A DNA stretch of 64,000 bases from Deltaproteobacteria bacterium. Its GTDB lineage: Bacteria > Desulfobacterota > Desulfarculia > Adiutricales > Adiutricaceae. A program made the translations under genes and the position numbers. The notes beneath the pieces were generated by a model. It was given only the letters and a program-made list of their open reading frames with translations. It did no database searches and was not told where the DNA came from. The DNA is taken from positions 61,040-125,039 of the forward strand of contig JAISEL010000094.1 of NCBI GenBank assembly GCA_031264185.1, written 5' to 3'. Below are positions 51,226 to 63,789 of the stretch, piece by piece (position 1 is the stretch's first letter; each line of letters opens with the position of its first letter).

Positions 51226-54200
51226 TCAGTCCGCTTTATGCCCCTGCTCCTGAGGCGGACGCTCCAGGATACTCTCCCTCTGGTAGAGATCATGGCCCCG
51301 CCAGTGGTGGAAAAATTCCCTCGTCTTTTGAAACATGGCGTAGACCAGAGGGATAATGATCAGGCCGACCGTACAGGCCGACAGCATGCCGCCGAAGACG
51401 GCCACCGAGACGTTCTGCCGGGAAGCGGCGCCCGGTCCGGTCGCGGCGATCAAGGGCAGCAGACCGGCCAAAAAGGCCAGGGAGGTCATGACCACGGCCC
51501 GGAACCTCAACTGGGCCCCGGTCGAGGCCGATTCTTTGATCGTCAGGCCGTTTTCCCTGGCGTCTTTGGCAAACTCGACGATCAGGATTGCGTTTTTGCT
51601 GGCCAGGGCGATTAAAGTCACTATGCCTATCTGGACGTACAGACCCAGACTCTGGTTGGCGATTTTAATGGCCATCATGGCCCCGAATATGGCCGCCGAA
51701 ATTGAGACCATAACCCCCAAAGGGATGGTCCAGCTCTCGTACAGAGCCACTAAAAAAAGATAGGCGAACAAAAATGACAGCACAAAAAGGTAAGCCGTCT
51801 GACCGGATGACTCTTTTTCCTGAAGAGTGGAACCGGTCCACTCATAGCCCATGGTGACAGGCAGAGTGGTGGCGGCGTTTTCCATGGCCGAGATGGCCAT
51901 ACCAGTACCCAGCTGGGGTTTGCCGCTGCCCATAACCACAGCCGATCGGTAGTTATTGTAGCGGGTGATGTTCTGAGGTCCGGTGGTCAGCTTAATCTCA
52001 ATTACAGACGATAAAGGCACCATGGCTCCGGAAGAGGAGCGGACATGGATGTTGCGGACATTGTCCAGCTTCCGGCGGTCCATGTCCTGGCTCATGATCT
52101 TAACCTGCCAGCTGCGGCCCTTGTAGTTGAAGTCATTGACATAATAGCTGCCCAGATAAGCCTGCATGGCCGAAAAAATATCGGCCACCCTGACGCCTAA
52201 GTTCAAGGCTTTTTCCCGATCCAGACTGACATCCATAATGGGAGTGTCGGTATTGAAAAAAGTAAAAGCCGCCGCCATAGCCGGATCCTGCATGGCCTGG
52301 CCGATGAACTGACCGGTTAAAGCGGCCAGTTCCGAAGACGGCCTGCCTTCAAAATCCTCCAGCACGAAGGAGAACCCGCCCACCGAGTCCAAACCGATAA
52401 TGGGCGGCAGGTTGAAGGCCAGGCAGGTGCCTTCAATAATAGAGGCCAGCTCCCGGTTTAAAGCCGCATATATGCCCATAAGGGACGTTTCCGGGGTCTT
52501 CCGTTCGTCATAGGGATCCAGGCCTATAAACATAAAGGCTGCATTGTCCTGGATGGACATATTGACAATATTGATGCCCAAAACCGGCATGACCTGCCTG
52601 ATTCCGGGGATAGTCCTGGCCATGGCTTCGGCTTTCCTTAAGACATCCCCTGTTTTATTGATTGAAGACCCTTCCGGCAGTCCCACCTGGACAATAATCA
52701 TGCCCATGTCTTCACTGGGCAAAAAGCCGGACGGGGTATAGCGCATAATCCAGAAAGCCGAAGCCAGGCAGAAGCCGGCCACCACCAGACCGAAAGCCGA
52801 GCGCCTTAATAAAGTGGTGACCAGGGAAAGATAGCGGTTTCTCGTTTTGACCACCAAAGCCTGAAAGCCCCGGACTAAAAAGTTGGGTCTCTGAGACTCG
52901 GCGTGGGGCTTTAAAAAGATAGCGCACAGAGCCGGGGACAGGGTCAGAGCGTTGACGGCCGAAATTATCATGGCCACCGAAATGGTCACGGCAAACTGCT
53001 GATAAAGTTTTCCCGACAGCCCCGGAATAAAAGCCACCGGCACAAAGACTGACAGCAGAACCAAAGAGATGGCCACAATGGCCCCGGTTATCTGCTGCAT
53101 GGCTTTGATGCTGGCTTCCCTGGGCGACAGGTGCTCCGACTCCATGACCCGTTCGACGTTCTCCACCACCACGATGGCGTCGTCGACCACGATACCCACA
53201 GCCAGAACCAAGGCCAGAAGGGAAATGGTGTTGGCCGAAAAGCCGATGACCAGAAGAACGGCAAACGTACCGATCAAAGAGACCGGCACAGCCACCATGG
53301 GGATAATCGTGGCCCGCCAGGTGCCCAAAAAGAGATAAACGACCAGAATAACCAGGATCATGGCCAGAACAATGGTCTCCCCAACCTCGGCGATGGAGGC
53401 CCGGACAAAAGTGGTGGCATCAAAAATAAGATGCATCTCCATGTCCGGCGGGAACCTTTTCTGGATCTCCTCTATGGCCGCCGTCACCAGACCGGCCGTC
53501 TCCACGGCGTTGGACCCGGCCGACTGGCTGAGCATCATGCCGGCCGCCCTTCGGCCCTGATAAAGGCCCTGGGGCGAATAAGTCTGGGTATCCAGGACAA
53601 TCTCGGCGACATCGCCTAAGCGCAGCAAACCTCCGTCGGCATTGGTCCGGATAACGATTTTTTCAAACTCATCGGCCGAGGACAACCGGCCCGCAGCCGA
53701 GAGGTTAAAGTGGAGCTCCTGGCCTTCCGGAGCCGGAGCCCCGCCGATTTCCCCAACTGCGGCCTGAATGTTCTGAGACTCCAGAGCCCCTATGATATCG
53801 GCGGTGGTCAAATCCATATTGGCCATCCGGTTAGGGTCGAGCCAGACCCGCATGGCGTAGCGGCTGCCGAAAAAGTTGATGCTGCCGACTCCGGGGACCC
53901 TGGCCAGGGGATCGGCAATATTATTGTAAACCCAGTCGCTTAACTCCAGTTCCGACAGGGTTCCTTCGGGGGAATTAAAATTATAGGCCATTAAAAACGA
54001 AGACGTGCTTTTGTCGACCGAAACGCCCTGACGGTTGACCTCGTCGGGCAGCAGAGGCTCCGCCTTTTTCAGGCGGTTCTGGACATTGACCATGTTCAGG
54101 TCGGGATTTGAGCCGATGGCAAAAGTGACCGTCAGGCGGTAGCTGCCGTTATTCGACGACTGGCTGGACATATAAAGCATGCCGTCAACGCCGTTCATGG

Positions 54201-54405
54201 CGCTTTCAATCGGCTGGGCCACGGTGCTTTCCACGGTTTCGGCGCTGGCGCCGGGGTAGGTGGCCTGAACGTTGACCGAGGGCGGAACTATGTCCGGAAA
54301 CTGGGAGACCGGGATTTTCAATATAGCCAAAAACCCGGCAATCGTGATTATTAAAGAGACCACCACCGCAAAACGCGGGCGGTCAATGAAAATCTTGGAC
54401 AGCAT
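51226..54405 (-). CDS. RND-family efflux pump, inner-membrane transporter (HAE1/AcrB type)
   Basis: 1059 residues from the ATG at 54405 (GGGGTGA upstream); the TTG one codon earlier is an overextension. The first membrane helix follows [21 protein letters not shown]4 has the proton-relay pair in [19 protein letters not shown] near 405-423. Two large periplasmic loops, and PVxxYP-type [10 protein letters not shown], complete the AcrB pattern. It exports drugs or toxic compounds using the proton gradient. The adaptor gene lies just upstream; no outer-membrane channel gene is in view. Confidence 0.95.
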   Translation of the reverse strand: MLSKIFIDRPRFAVVVSLIITIAGFLAILKIPVSQFPDIVPPSVNVQATYPGASAETVESTVAQPIESAMNGVDGMLYMSSQSSNNGSYRLTVTFAIGSNPDLNMVNVQNRLKKAEPLLPDEVNRQGVSVDKSTSSFLMAYNFNSPEGTLSELELSDWVYNNIADPLARVPGVGSINFFGSRYAMRVWLDPNRMANMDLTTADIIGALESQNIQAAVGEIGGAPAPEGQELHFNLSAAGRLSSADEFEKIVIRTNADGGLLRLGDVAEIVLDTQTYSPQGLYQGRRAAGMMLSQSAGSNAVETAGLVTAAIEEIQKRFPPDMEMHLIFDATTFVRASIAEVGETIVLAMILVILVVYLFLGTWRATIIPMVAVPVSLIGTFAVLLVIGFSANTISLLALVLAVGIVVDDAIVVVENVERVMESEHLSPREASIKAMQQITGAIVAISLVLLSVFVPVAFIPGLSGKLYQQFAVTISVAMIISAVNALTLSPALCAIFLKPHAESQRPNFLVRGFQALVVKTRNRYLSLVTTLLRRSAFGLVVAGFCLASAFWIMRYTPSGFLPSEDMGMIIVQVGLPEGSSINKTGDVLRKAEAMARTIPGIRQVMPVLGINIVNMSIQDNAAFMFIGLDPYDERKTPETSLMGIYAALNRELASIIEGTCLAFNLPPIIGLDSVGGFSFVLEDFEGRPSSELAALTGQFIGQAMQDPAMAAAFTFFNTDTPIMDVSLDREKALNLGVRVADIFSAMQAYLGSYYVNDFNYKGRSWQVKIMSQDMDRRKLDNVRNIHVRSSSGAMVPLSSVIEIKLTTGPQNITRYNNYRSAVVMGSGKPQLGTGMAISAMENAATTLPVTMGYEWTGSTLQEKESSGQTAYLFVLSFLFAYLFLVALYESWTIPLGVMVSISAAIFGAMMAIKIANQSLGLYVQIGIVTLIALASKNAILIVEFAKDARENGLTIKESASTGAQLRFRAVVMTSLAFLAGLLPLIAATGPGAASRQNVSVAVFGGMLSACTVGLIIIPLVYAMFQKTREFFHHWRGHDLYQRESILERPPQEQGHKAD

Positions 54406-54409
54406 CAAA

Positions 54410-55615
54410 TCACCCCGCCGTCTCTTGTTTCGGCTCGTCTTCGACCACTTCCACCGGGGCTCCCGGCCTTAAAGCGGCCCCTCCGGCCATCAGGCCCAGG
54501 CTTACAATCTTATCGCCCGCAGCCAGACCTTCCAGGACTTCGTAACCATTGTCAAATTCCCGGCCCAGCTTAATGAAGGTCGCTTTGGCCTGGAGATACT
54601 CCGGGCCTTCATCCTTCCCCGGGGCTTTACCCATGACCGCCTGATAGACAAAATTGCCCTGGCTGGAAGTCATGACAGCCGCTTTGGGAGCCAAAAGCAG
54701 CTTCGGCGGAACTTTAGCCGTCAGGGAGATGACCACGCTCTGACCGGGCAGCAGGACAGCCTCGGGATTTTTAAAGCTGGCCTTAAGTTTTATGGTATCA
54801 GTGCCGCGGTCAATCAAAGGGGCCCGGTAAATCAGTTCCCCCGGTTCGGGGTAGAACTTTTCGCCGTTGATCTTCAGACGCACCTCAATGTTTTCCACGG
54901 TCTGGCCGGGCAAAGTTCCCTCCCCCAGGCGCATAGCGGCCATGTACTTATCGGAAATGCCGAAGTCGGCCAGGATGGGATCCTGGGAAACTATGGTGGC
55001 TAAAACCCCGCTTTCCGGACCCAATAAGCTGCCCTCCGAAAAAGGCGTATCGGAAACCCGGCCGTCAAAGGGAGCCTTGACGGTGGTGTAGCCTAAGTTC
55101 AGGCGAGCCTGGTCTAAAGCGGCCCGGGCGCTTAAAGTGCTGGCTTTGGCCACGTCTAAAGCAGCCTGGGCATTGTCTAAATCGGACTTGGGAGCGGTTC
55201 TTTTGTTGTAAAGGTCGTTGGTCCGGTTAAAATCCAGTTCCGATTTGGTGAAATTGGCCGAAGCCGACAGGGAGCTGGCCTCGGCTGAGGCTAAGGCGGC
55301 CTGATACTGATCTGGTTCAATGGTGAAAAGGATCTGGTCTTTTTTTACCGGGTCGCCTTCCTTAAACTTAATGCCGGTTAAAAACCCGCTGACCCGGGCC
55401 AGGAGATCGACTTTCTGGTCAGCCTCCAGGACTCCGATAATCTCGAAAGAGGATAAAGCGTCGGCTGTAGTCACCTCTGTCAGACTCACTTTCTGGGGCA
55501 AAGGCGGCACGGGGGGAGTTTGCCACAGCCAGCCGCTTAAAATAGCCAAAAGAGCCAGAACGACAATGACAGCCGGAATTAAGACAAAAATATTCTTCAA
55601 ATGCTTAAAAGGCAT
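54410..55615 (-). CDS. RND efflux periplasmic adaptor (membrane fusion protein)
   Basis: 401 residues from the ATG at 55615, with CGGAGG eight bases upstream; the TTG at 55621 is too close to it. An N-terminal membrane helix (about 8-30) and then barrel-sandwich and lipoyl motifs ([24 protein letters not shown], in two parts) with a long alpha-hairpin (about 100-180, Ala/Leu/Ser-rich, NARTAP- and [13 protein letters not shown]). It bridges the pump to an outer-membrane channel. Its stop is 5 bases from the pump start, so they are cotranscribed. Confidence 0.93.
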   Translation of the reverse strand: MPFKHLKNIFVLIPAVIVVLALLAILSGWLWQTPPVPPLPQKVSLTEVTTADALSSFEIIGVLEADQKVDLLARVSGFLTGIKFKEGDPVKKDQILFTIEPDQYQAALASAEASSLSASANFTKSELDFNRTNDLYNKRTAPKSDLDNAQAALDVAKASTLSARAALDQARLNLGYTTVKAPFDGRVSDTPFSEGSLLGPESGVLATIVSQDPILADFGISDKYMAAMRLGEGTLPGQTVENIEVRLKINGEKFYPEPGELIYRAPLIDRGTDTIKLKASFKNPEAVLLPGQSVVISLTAKVPPKLLLAPKAAVMTSSQGNFVYQAVMGKAPGKDEGPEYLQAKATFIKLGREFDNGYEVLEGLAAGDKIVSLGLMAGGAALRPGAPVEVVEDEPKQETAG

Positions 55616-55621
55616 TAACAA

Positions 55622-56276
55622 GACCTCCGAGACGGCTCATCTGAAAAAAATACAATTCATTTCGTTAGATTCTGAGGCCTTCTGTGGCCGGCAAACACTA
55701 GCCAAAGAGGGTAGTAAGACAAAGTGGAAGGCCACTATCAGGAAAATTTAACCACTTAATATACTCCAGGGCCCCGGAAATTTCCAGAAAAAAATTATCC
55801 AGCCCATTAATATTAAAACACCTATACTGCTCTATGGCAAATACCCGGCCCTGCCCAAAGACTCTCCAGTCTGGCACTGCCTGAAATCATTTATATATAT
55901 ATAAGTAGTTTTATAAACTGATTTATATTTTGTTTTGAAAAAAATTTATGATTAAATCATCTAATCACTGCGATTAATTCTTAAAATATATCAATTGAAG
56001 CTCTTTTTTATGCGTATAGCAGCTTTATTGCCAATCTTAGCACTGAATTTACGCTGCTATTAAAAGACAAAGACCTCCATCAGACAGCTTACTGCGGTCC
56101 GCTTCCCGGCTTCAGGCCTGCAGCCTCCAATCCTGGCCCGTTTCAGGCTGATTCGACCTTATACGGCCTGTCACTTGGCTCTGTCCGAAGTTCAGCCCGA
56201 GGGAAGCCTTGACACGGACGGGTAAAATAACTAGTGTTTAGGTTCGATTTTTACCCTGAAATTTTTTGGATTTTTT
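55622..56276. other. AT-rich intergenic region between divergent adaptor and purE
   Basis: About 655 bases, with a pure A/T stretch near 55890-55990. No PurR-type or purine riboswitch sequence could be recognised. No ORF is supported. Confidence 0.4.
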
Positions 56277-56785
56277 ATGAATCATACTTCCCCCAATACC
56301 CGCAAAGCTCTGGTCGGACTGGTCATGGGCTCGGACAGCGACCGGCCGGTCATGAAAGAAGCGGCCCTGATTCTGGACAGCTTCGGCATTCCCTGGGAAA
56401 TGACCGTGGCCTCGGCCCACCGGTCGCCGAAGCTGACCGGTCAGTACGCCCAGACGGCCCGGGACCGGGGTCTCAGGGTAATCATAGCCGGAGCCGGCTA
56501 CGCAGCCCATTTAGCCGGAGTCATGGCGGCCGAGACCATTCTTCCGGTCATCGGGATTCCCCTGGCTGCCTCGTCTTTAGGCGGACTGGACTCGCTTCTT
56601 TCCACCGTCATGATGCCCTCCGGGGTGCCGGTGGCGACCGTGACCATCGGCGGAGCCAAAAACGCAGCTGTTCTGGCGGCCCAGATACTGGCTTTGAATG
56701 ATAAGAGTCTGGCCCGGAAGCTTCTGGATTATAAAAAGGACCTGGCTGATAAAGTCAGTGACCAGGCAGTTAAGCTGAAGCAAAC

Positions 56786-56789
<4 letters not shown>
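56277..56789 (+). CDS. purE: N5-carboxyaminoimidazole ribonucleotide mutase PurE
   Basis: 170 residues. Class I PurE signatures: [81 protein letters not shown]. It interconverts N5-CAIR and CAIR in purine synthesis. There is only a weak ribosome site. Its last 4 bases (ATGA) overlap the EF-G start, coupling translation of the two unrelated genes. Confidence 0.93.
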
Positions 56790-58840
<2,051 letters not shown>

Positions 58841-59163
58841 TATCACCGTATCCGAACAGTCATCCGGCTCCGGCAGGCCGAAAAACAACGACTCCTTTTA
58901 TAAATCTTGACACTTATACCAGAGCTACTATAATCAGTATTCAGGTTCTTTGAACTGCCCTTTTCTTTTCGGCTGATTCCATGGTTTATCGTCAGTACAG
59001 GTTTATTTTTTTCTGTGTAACTCATGGAGATGTCTAATCTATTGATAGTATTTTATTGCCTAGTAATAAAATATAAACCCTTGTTCATTTAAGGTGAAAA
59101 GTTGGCTGCCGAAAAAATATATATTTCACCTCTTATTCCGGTTCTATTCAGAGTGGTTGGCTG
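58841..59163. other. Intergenic region between EF-G and HD-GYP genes
   Basis: About 320 bases with AT-rich parts (59030-59080). No terminator hairpin was found after the EF-G gene. A promoter for the HD-GYP gene is expected here, but I cannot place it. Confidence 0.4.
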
Positions 59164-60411
59164 ATGATTCGAAAGATACCCACTAAAAATCTGGAAGTCG
59201 GTATGTTTGTGGCCGATGTCGGCCGTGCCTGGTTCAACCATCCCTGGAAAACCAAAAGTCGCCATATTTCCGATCAAAAAGAAATTCAGGAACTGATTGA
59301 TTTTGGGATTGAGGAAGTCTTCATAGACACTCAAAAGACCCTGAAACGGACCGGACCGGCTCTTTCGGCCAGGGATTTTCCCTACAAAGCCGCAGCGCCT
59401 CAGGCTCAGACGAAAGCCCCCCGCCAGGTTCAGGAACAGGTCGCCGAAACGGTCAGCGCTTTGGAAGAAGAGCTGCCCAAAGCGGCCAAAGCCTATAACC
59501 GGGCCCTGGATACATCCAAGGCCTTAGTGGCCGCCTGCCGCATGAATAAGCGCATTGAGGTCAATGAAGTCCAGGAGAACGTCGATGAGCTGGTGGAGAG
59601 CGTCTCCAGAAACCAGGACGCCCTGTCGGCTCTGATTAAGCTGCGCCGGTTTGACGATTACACCTACACCCATTCTTTAAACGTCTCGGTCCTGTCCATC
59701 TCTTCCGGCAAAGCTCTGGGCCTGTCCGATGAAGAGCTGAAAATCCTGGGGATGGGGACCATGTTTCACGACCTGGGCAAATGCCGCATTCCGGCTTTTA
59801 TTCTCAATAAACCCGACAAACTCACGGACGAAGAGTTTGCCATCATGAAAAATCACGCTGCCTTAAGCGCGGAGATTTTGATTGAACAGAATCTCCAGGT
59901 GGACGATCAGGTCATTGAAGTGGCCAGGCATCACCACGAAAGAATGGACGGTTCAGGGTACCCGGATCATCTGAGCGGGGACCAGATTCCCTACCTGGCT
60001 ACCATTTGCGGTCTGTCCGACGTTTATGACGCTTTAACTTCCGACCGGGTCTACCATAAAGGCATGATGCCCCATGACGCTTTAAAGTTCATTTATTCTC
60101 TGAGGGGCTCCCATTTTCAGTCCGAATGGGTGGACCGTTTTGTCCAGTCCGTCGGCATCTATCCTCCCGGTTCGGTGGTGGAACTCAATACCGGCCACGT
60201 GGCCGTGGTCATGGAAGTCAACCACAGCGCTCTTTTAAGCCCCCTGATTAAACTGGTAGCCGATCCCAAAGGGCAGATTTATCCCAGACCCAAACTTATA
60301 GATTTGTCCAGCCCCAGCAACAGTTCCACGTCAATTAAGGACGTTATTCCGCCTAAAAAAGCCGGTCTCGATCCCTCCTATTACTTTAATCTCAAAGGCG
60401 CCGAACACTGA
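59164..60411 (+). CDS. HD-GYP domain cyclic-di-GMP phosphodiesterase with DUF3391-type N-terminus
   Basis: 415 residues. N-terminal DUF3391-like segment IRKIPTKNLEVGMFVADV, then a coiled-coil region about 105-150. The HD-GYP domain spans about 155-335: YTYTHSLNVSVLS, the HD pair in FHDLGKCRIP, HHERMDGSGYPDHLSGDQIP (GYP), and DVYDALTSDRVYHKG. It most likely hydrolyses c-di-GMP. Its stop (TGA) overlaps the yggS ATG, so the two are cotranscribed. Confidence 0.93.
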   Translation: MIRKIPTKNLEVGMFVADVGRAWFNHPWKTKSRHISDQKEIQELIDFGIEEVFIDTQKTLKRTGPALSARDFPYKAAAPQAQTKAPRQVQEQVAETVSALEEELPKAAKAYNRALDTSKALVAACRMNKRIEVNEVQENVDELVESVSRNQDALSALIKLRRFDDYTYTHSLNVSVLSISSGKALGLSDEELKILGMGTMFHDLGKCRIPAFILNKPDKLTDEEFAIMKNHAALSAEILIEQNLQVDDQVIEVARHHHERMDGSGYPDHLSGDQIPYLATICGLSDVYDALTSDRVYHKGMMPHDALKFIYSLRGSHFQSEWVDRFVQSVGIYPPGSVVELNTGHVAVVMEVNHSALLSPLIKLVADPKGQIYPRPKLIDLSSPSNSSTSIKDVIPPKKAGLDPSYYFNLKGAEH

Positions 60412-61100
60412 TGCCCTGCCTGCCGGAAGAAGTGGCCAGACAGAGGCTTTCCGCAGTCCTCTCGGAAATAGCCGAATCAGCCGCAGCGGCCGGCCGGAAA
60501 CCGGAAGACATAGCCCTGCTGGCTGTCAGCAAGACATTTCCCAAAGAAGACGTGGCGGCATATCTGGCCTTGGGCCAGAGAGACTTTGGGGAAAACTACC
60601 TCCAGAAAGCTCAGGAGAAAGTAACCGCCCTGCCGGAAGCCAACTGGCATTTCATAGGCCACCTCCAGACCAATAAAGCCCGCTTTATACCCGGGCTTTT
60701 TTCTGTCCTGCATACTTTGGACAGCCTGGAACTGGCGGCCAGACTCCAGGACAGGCTGGCTGACCGGGGACTGACCTTACAGGTCTTTATTCAGGTCAAT
60801 GTCTCGGGCGAAGAAAGCAAAAGCGGGCTGAATCCGAAGGATCTGCCCGCTTTTTTGGATAATCTGACCAAATATCCGGCCCTGATTCCCCAGGGACTGA
60901 TGACTATACCGCCTTACGATCCTGATCCGGAATTATCCCGGCCTTTCTTCCGAAAGCTGTACGAACTTCAAGAAAAGGAGGCGCAGTCCCTGAAGGGGCT
61001 GTCCATGGGGATGAGCGGCGACTTTAAGGTGGCTATCAGTGAAGGTGCCACCGTCGTTAGAATCGGAACCGCCCTTTTCGGGGCCCGAAGCTATTCATGA
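60411..61100 (+). CDS. yggS: YggS family pyridoxal-phosphate homeostasis protein
   Basis: 229 residues, PLP-dependent TIM-barrel fold III. ALLAVSKTFP carries the PLP lysine (near 41); FGENYLQKAQEK, WHFIGHLQTNKA, VNVSGEESKSGL and LSMGMSGDFKVAISEGATVVRIGTALFG match the family. It buffers PLP and affects amino-acid metabolism. It overlaps both neighbours: the HD-GYP stop and the next ATG. Confidence 0.95.
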   Translation: MPCLPEEVARQRLSAVLSEIAESAAAAGRKPEDIALLAVSKTFPKEDVAAYLALGQRDFGENYLQKAQEKVTALPEANWHFIGHLQTNKARFIPGLFSVLHTLDSLELAARLQDRLADRGLTLQVFIQVNVSGEESKSGLNPKDLPAFLDNLTKYPALIPQGLMTIPPYDPDPELSRPFFRKLYELQEKEAQSLKGLSMGMSGDFKVAISEGATVVRIGTALFGARSYS

Positions 61101-61294
61101 GGTCTCAAGGCAAAAATCCGCCTGTCAGCTTTCCCTGCCGTAAGTGCCGCCATTATTTCATTACCTGGGAAGCCCGCCTGCCTCACGGCTGCAGGGCCAT
61201 GGGCTTTAAATCCCAGTACCTGCCCTATATCCAGGTTTTTCGGATCTCCGGTCTGAACTGCCAGTATTACTCCGAGAGAAAATCCCAGACTTAA
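61097..61294 (+). CDS. Small four-Cys protein, conserved family of unknown function
   Basis: 65 residues. FPCRKCRHYFITW and later PHGC, GLNCQYY give four cysteines in a pattern seen in a widely conserved small bacterial protein (C-x2-C-x-H, F-I-T-W, G-C-x-A-M-G-F-K-S). It may bind zinc. It starts inside the last codons of yggS (ATGA overlap) and ends converging on the FMN-dependent dehydrogenase, with a 4-base overlap of the two stop regions. Real function unknown. Confidence 0.75.
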   Translation: MRSQGKNPPVSFPCRKCRHYFITWEARLPHGCRAMGFKSQYLPYIQVFRISGLNCQYYSERKSQT

Positions 61295-62331
61295 ACCGGA
61301 TTGTCAGGGGACCAAATAACAGCCGGGGAGACGTCCTTAATCTCCCGGCAGCCGGTCATAATCATGGCCTGTTCCAGCTGGGAGCGCAAAATGCCGGTAT
61401 AAAGCGCCACCCCCTCCCGGCCTCCGCCGATGGCTGCGATGGCGTAAGGCCGGCCGATCATGACCGCATCGGCTCCCAGAGCCAGCATCTTTAAAATATC
61501 CACGCCCGAACGAATACCGCCGTCAACCAAAATCTTAATCCGGCCTTTGAACTTTCCGGCTATTATCGGCAGAACCTGAGCTGTGCCGGGCACACAATCC
61601 AAAACCCGGCCTCCATGGTTGGAAACTATAATTCCGTCCGCTCCGGCCGCCAGACAGGCCTCGGTATCGGCTAATCCCATAACTCCCTTAACAACAAAGC
61701 CCAGACCCAGACCGTGAGCCGCTTCAATTATGGCCTTCAGTTCCGGCAGATCTTTGGGATAGGCCGGACTGCCCATAATTCGCAGGGTAATGAGCCCGAT
61801 GCTGTCTAAATCGCAGCAGACTACCCTGCAGCCGGCCTCCCGGCTCATTTCCATCTTAAGCTTGATCTGATCGGCTTCCCAGGGTTTGATAAAAGGAACG
61901 GCCCGGCCGCCTAAAGCCTTAGCCTGAGCCAGGCCTGTTTTCATGACCTCAATGGGCACGGCGTCCGGTGTTCCGGCTATGATACCGGCGTCCACGGCCC
62001 CGAAAGCAACGGCCTCCTGATACTCAGCTTCGCCCATAGCCGAGTTGAGATTAAAACTTATGCCCCCGATCGGACCGACCATCAAAGGCAGCTTCAGTTT
62101 GAACCCGAAAATCTCGGTCCCGGTATCGGGGAAATGAACCCGGTGAACCAGCCGGGTATTCAAAGATACGGCTTTTAAAGCCGTGACATTGTTCTGAAAA
62201 GAAAGGCCGGTCCCGGCGCCGCCCATACCCGGCACCTGACCGGCACAAACCCGCCCGTCACAAACAGGGCAGACCCGGCACGAACTCTGGGTCAGGGCCC
62301 TGGCCCTGTCCCTGATTTCTTTGAGATCCAT
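61291..62331 (-). CDS. FMN-dependent alpha-hydroxy-acid dehydrogenase-like protein
   Basis: 346 residues from the ATG at 62331, preceded by AGAGGGA; the reading to 62430 adds an unlikely leader. The N-terminal CRVCPVCDGRVCAGQVPGMGG carries four cysteines and is found in an anaerobe subgroup of the family. Barrel motifs include GPIGGISFNLN, SNHGGRVLDCVP (catalytic His) and VDGGIRSGVDILKMLALGADAVMIGRP (FMN phosphate site). It oxidises 2-hydroxy acids such as lactate, or is a relative of unknown substrate. Confidence 0.85.
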   Translation of the reverse strand: MDLKEIRDRARALTQSSCRVCPVCDGRVCAGQVPGMGGAGTGLSFQNNVTALKAVSLNTRLVHRVHFPDTGTEIFGFKLKLPLMVGPIGGISFNLNSAMGEAEYQEAVAFGAVDAGIIAGTPDAVPIEVMKTGLAQAKALGGRAVPFIKPWEADQIKLKMEMSREAGCRVVCCDLDSIGLITLRIMGSPAYPKDLPELKAIIEAAHGLGLGFVVKGVMGLADTEACLAAGADGIIVSNHGGRVLDCVPGTAQVLPIIAGKFKGRIKILVDGGIRSGVDILKMLALGADAVMIGRPYAIAAIGGGREGVALYTGILRSQLEQAMIMTGCREIKDVSPAVIWSPDNPV

Positions 62332-63185
62332 GGTTTTAGTCCCTCTTGCGGCTGAGAATCCCACCGGATTCAGTTTTGATATAACGGGGTTATTATGTTT
62401 AACAGGGTCTAATTTGTCAATATATCTCAAAGCCCGGAAAATGCGGGGACCGGCGGCTGCCCGTATATTAAGTCAAAAGGCGGTATCTTGTTAAGCTGCA
62501 GCCGGGAAGATAAATCGATCCCAATAATGTCAGGGGCAAATGATTATTTTTGTATCCTGACAGCCGGAAAATAACAGCCGCGGATATAAATCGCGTCTGT
62601 CCTGAGTTGTTACCGCCTGTCTCACAAAACATTGAAAATAAAAAGGTCAGGGCAGACAAAAATCTGTTAAAAAATTATAAAATGCTCTAAAAAACCTGAA
62701 TTGCCTGTTTAACCTGATGACATACTGCCATAAAATCTAAGGATTTTAAAAGAGTAAACTATTACACAAGCCCCGAAATGGGTTTCCCCTCAATAATTCC
62801 GGAAATATTCCCTAATCCTGGCCGCCGGGTTATAACGCAGGGTGGCTTTAAGCAAACAAACCAACTCGCTGAGACTTGGCCGGACTCAAGCTGCCTTACG
62901 GCGCCGCAGTCTACGGTTTTCGGAGAAGACCGCAGTATCCCGGCAGGCAATTTCAGCCCAGAGGCCGGACAGATCAATTATTTCCGTGATCTAGTATATC
63001 AAGGAATAAAAAATATGCCTACTTGACATGGAGACTGAACTATGCTGCGGTGACTTAATCCGGCTGTGAAAAGCTGCAGGATTCAACGATAAAACAAAAT
63101 TCGAATTGAATTTCTCCCCTAAATTTATAGTGTAATGAGACAAAGCTTTGTGTCAGTACTATTTTTTACTCAGACTGACTGAACC
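62332..63185. other. Intergenic region, AT-rich, no gene supported
   Basis: About 850 bases. Overlapping open stretches on both strands near 62762-63026 lack ribosome sites and recognisable motifs. I see nothing else. Confidence 0.4.
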
Positions 63186-63626
63186 TTGAAAATCTTCATA
63201 AAGATCAGTAGGTTTAAGTGCGACAGGGAGTTCTTCAAACCCACACGACGGACGGCCTCAATAAACCGGCTAAAGAGCAGGCCAGAGAGAGTGCGATATA
63301 TTTTTTGGGCTGCGGTCCATGGCCGAAATGATGTCAGCCTAAAAAGTCTTTGGGAATCGCATAGCGAAGGATATGCGCCTTTTTTGAACGAATATTTTAA
63401 GCTGAATATCAAAAAGGCTTATATTGGACCTTTATCAAGATAATTTGCAGGCTTCCGCAAAAATAGGGTAAATGCAGACTTCCTTACTGAATATAGAGGC
63501 AAGTTGTTAATTCATACTGAATTTGAGACAAAGATGGATCAGTATGTTATCGCAAGAGACGTTATTCATGGATTGGAAGTTATTGCAAAATATCTTGATC
63601 ATGATGTCCTGCCCATTATATCCTAA
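63186..63626 (+). pseudogene. Unrecognised gene split by an in-frame TAA
   Basis: One + frame stays open from the ATG at 63186 to the TAA at 63624-63626, except for a single TAA at 63441-63443. The two halves are 85 and about 60 residues (MKIFIKISRFKCDREFF..., then FAGFRKNRVNADFLTEYRG and DVIHGLEVIAKYLDHD). AT-rich, with basic residues in the first half. I do not recognise the family. The continuity of the frame across the stop suggests one former gene, but chance is possible. Confidence 0.4.
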
Positions 63627-63740
63627 ATTCCTCATTTTTTTAGCGTAGACACAGTTGGCTGGTCCGGCCTGTAAGAACAGAATTCACAAATCCCTGCTAT
63701 ATAAGAGTTTCACGATTCTAAAAATAAATTCGAGTGACTG

Positions 63741-63779
63741 TTGAAATTTTTTCTGTCTGCGCTATAATTAGCGTAGACA
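63741..63779 (+). promoter_or_regulatory. Sigma-70-like promoter with overlapping palindromic operator
   Basis: TTGAAA (63741-63746) and TATAAT (63763-63768), spacer 16. A near-perfect inverted repeat TGTCTGCGCTA / TAGCGTAGACA (63754-63764 and 63769-63779, one mismatch, 4-base centre) covers the -10 box. TTAGCGTAGACA occurs again near 63640. The transcript would start about 15 bases before the ATG at 63790, preceded by AAGGG. It likely controls the transposase fragment below. Confidence 0.65.
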
Positions 63780-63789
63780 GAAGGGCAAT

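Noticed and set aside
62762..63026. Pair of opposed ORFs of 70-80 residues.
   Set aside because: Mutually overlapping, no ribosome site, composition of random sequence.
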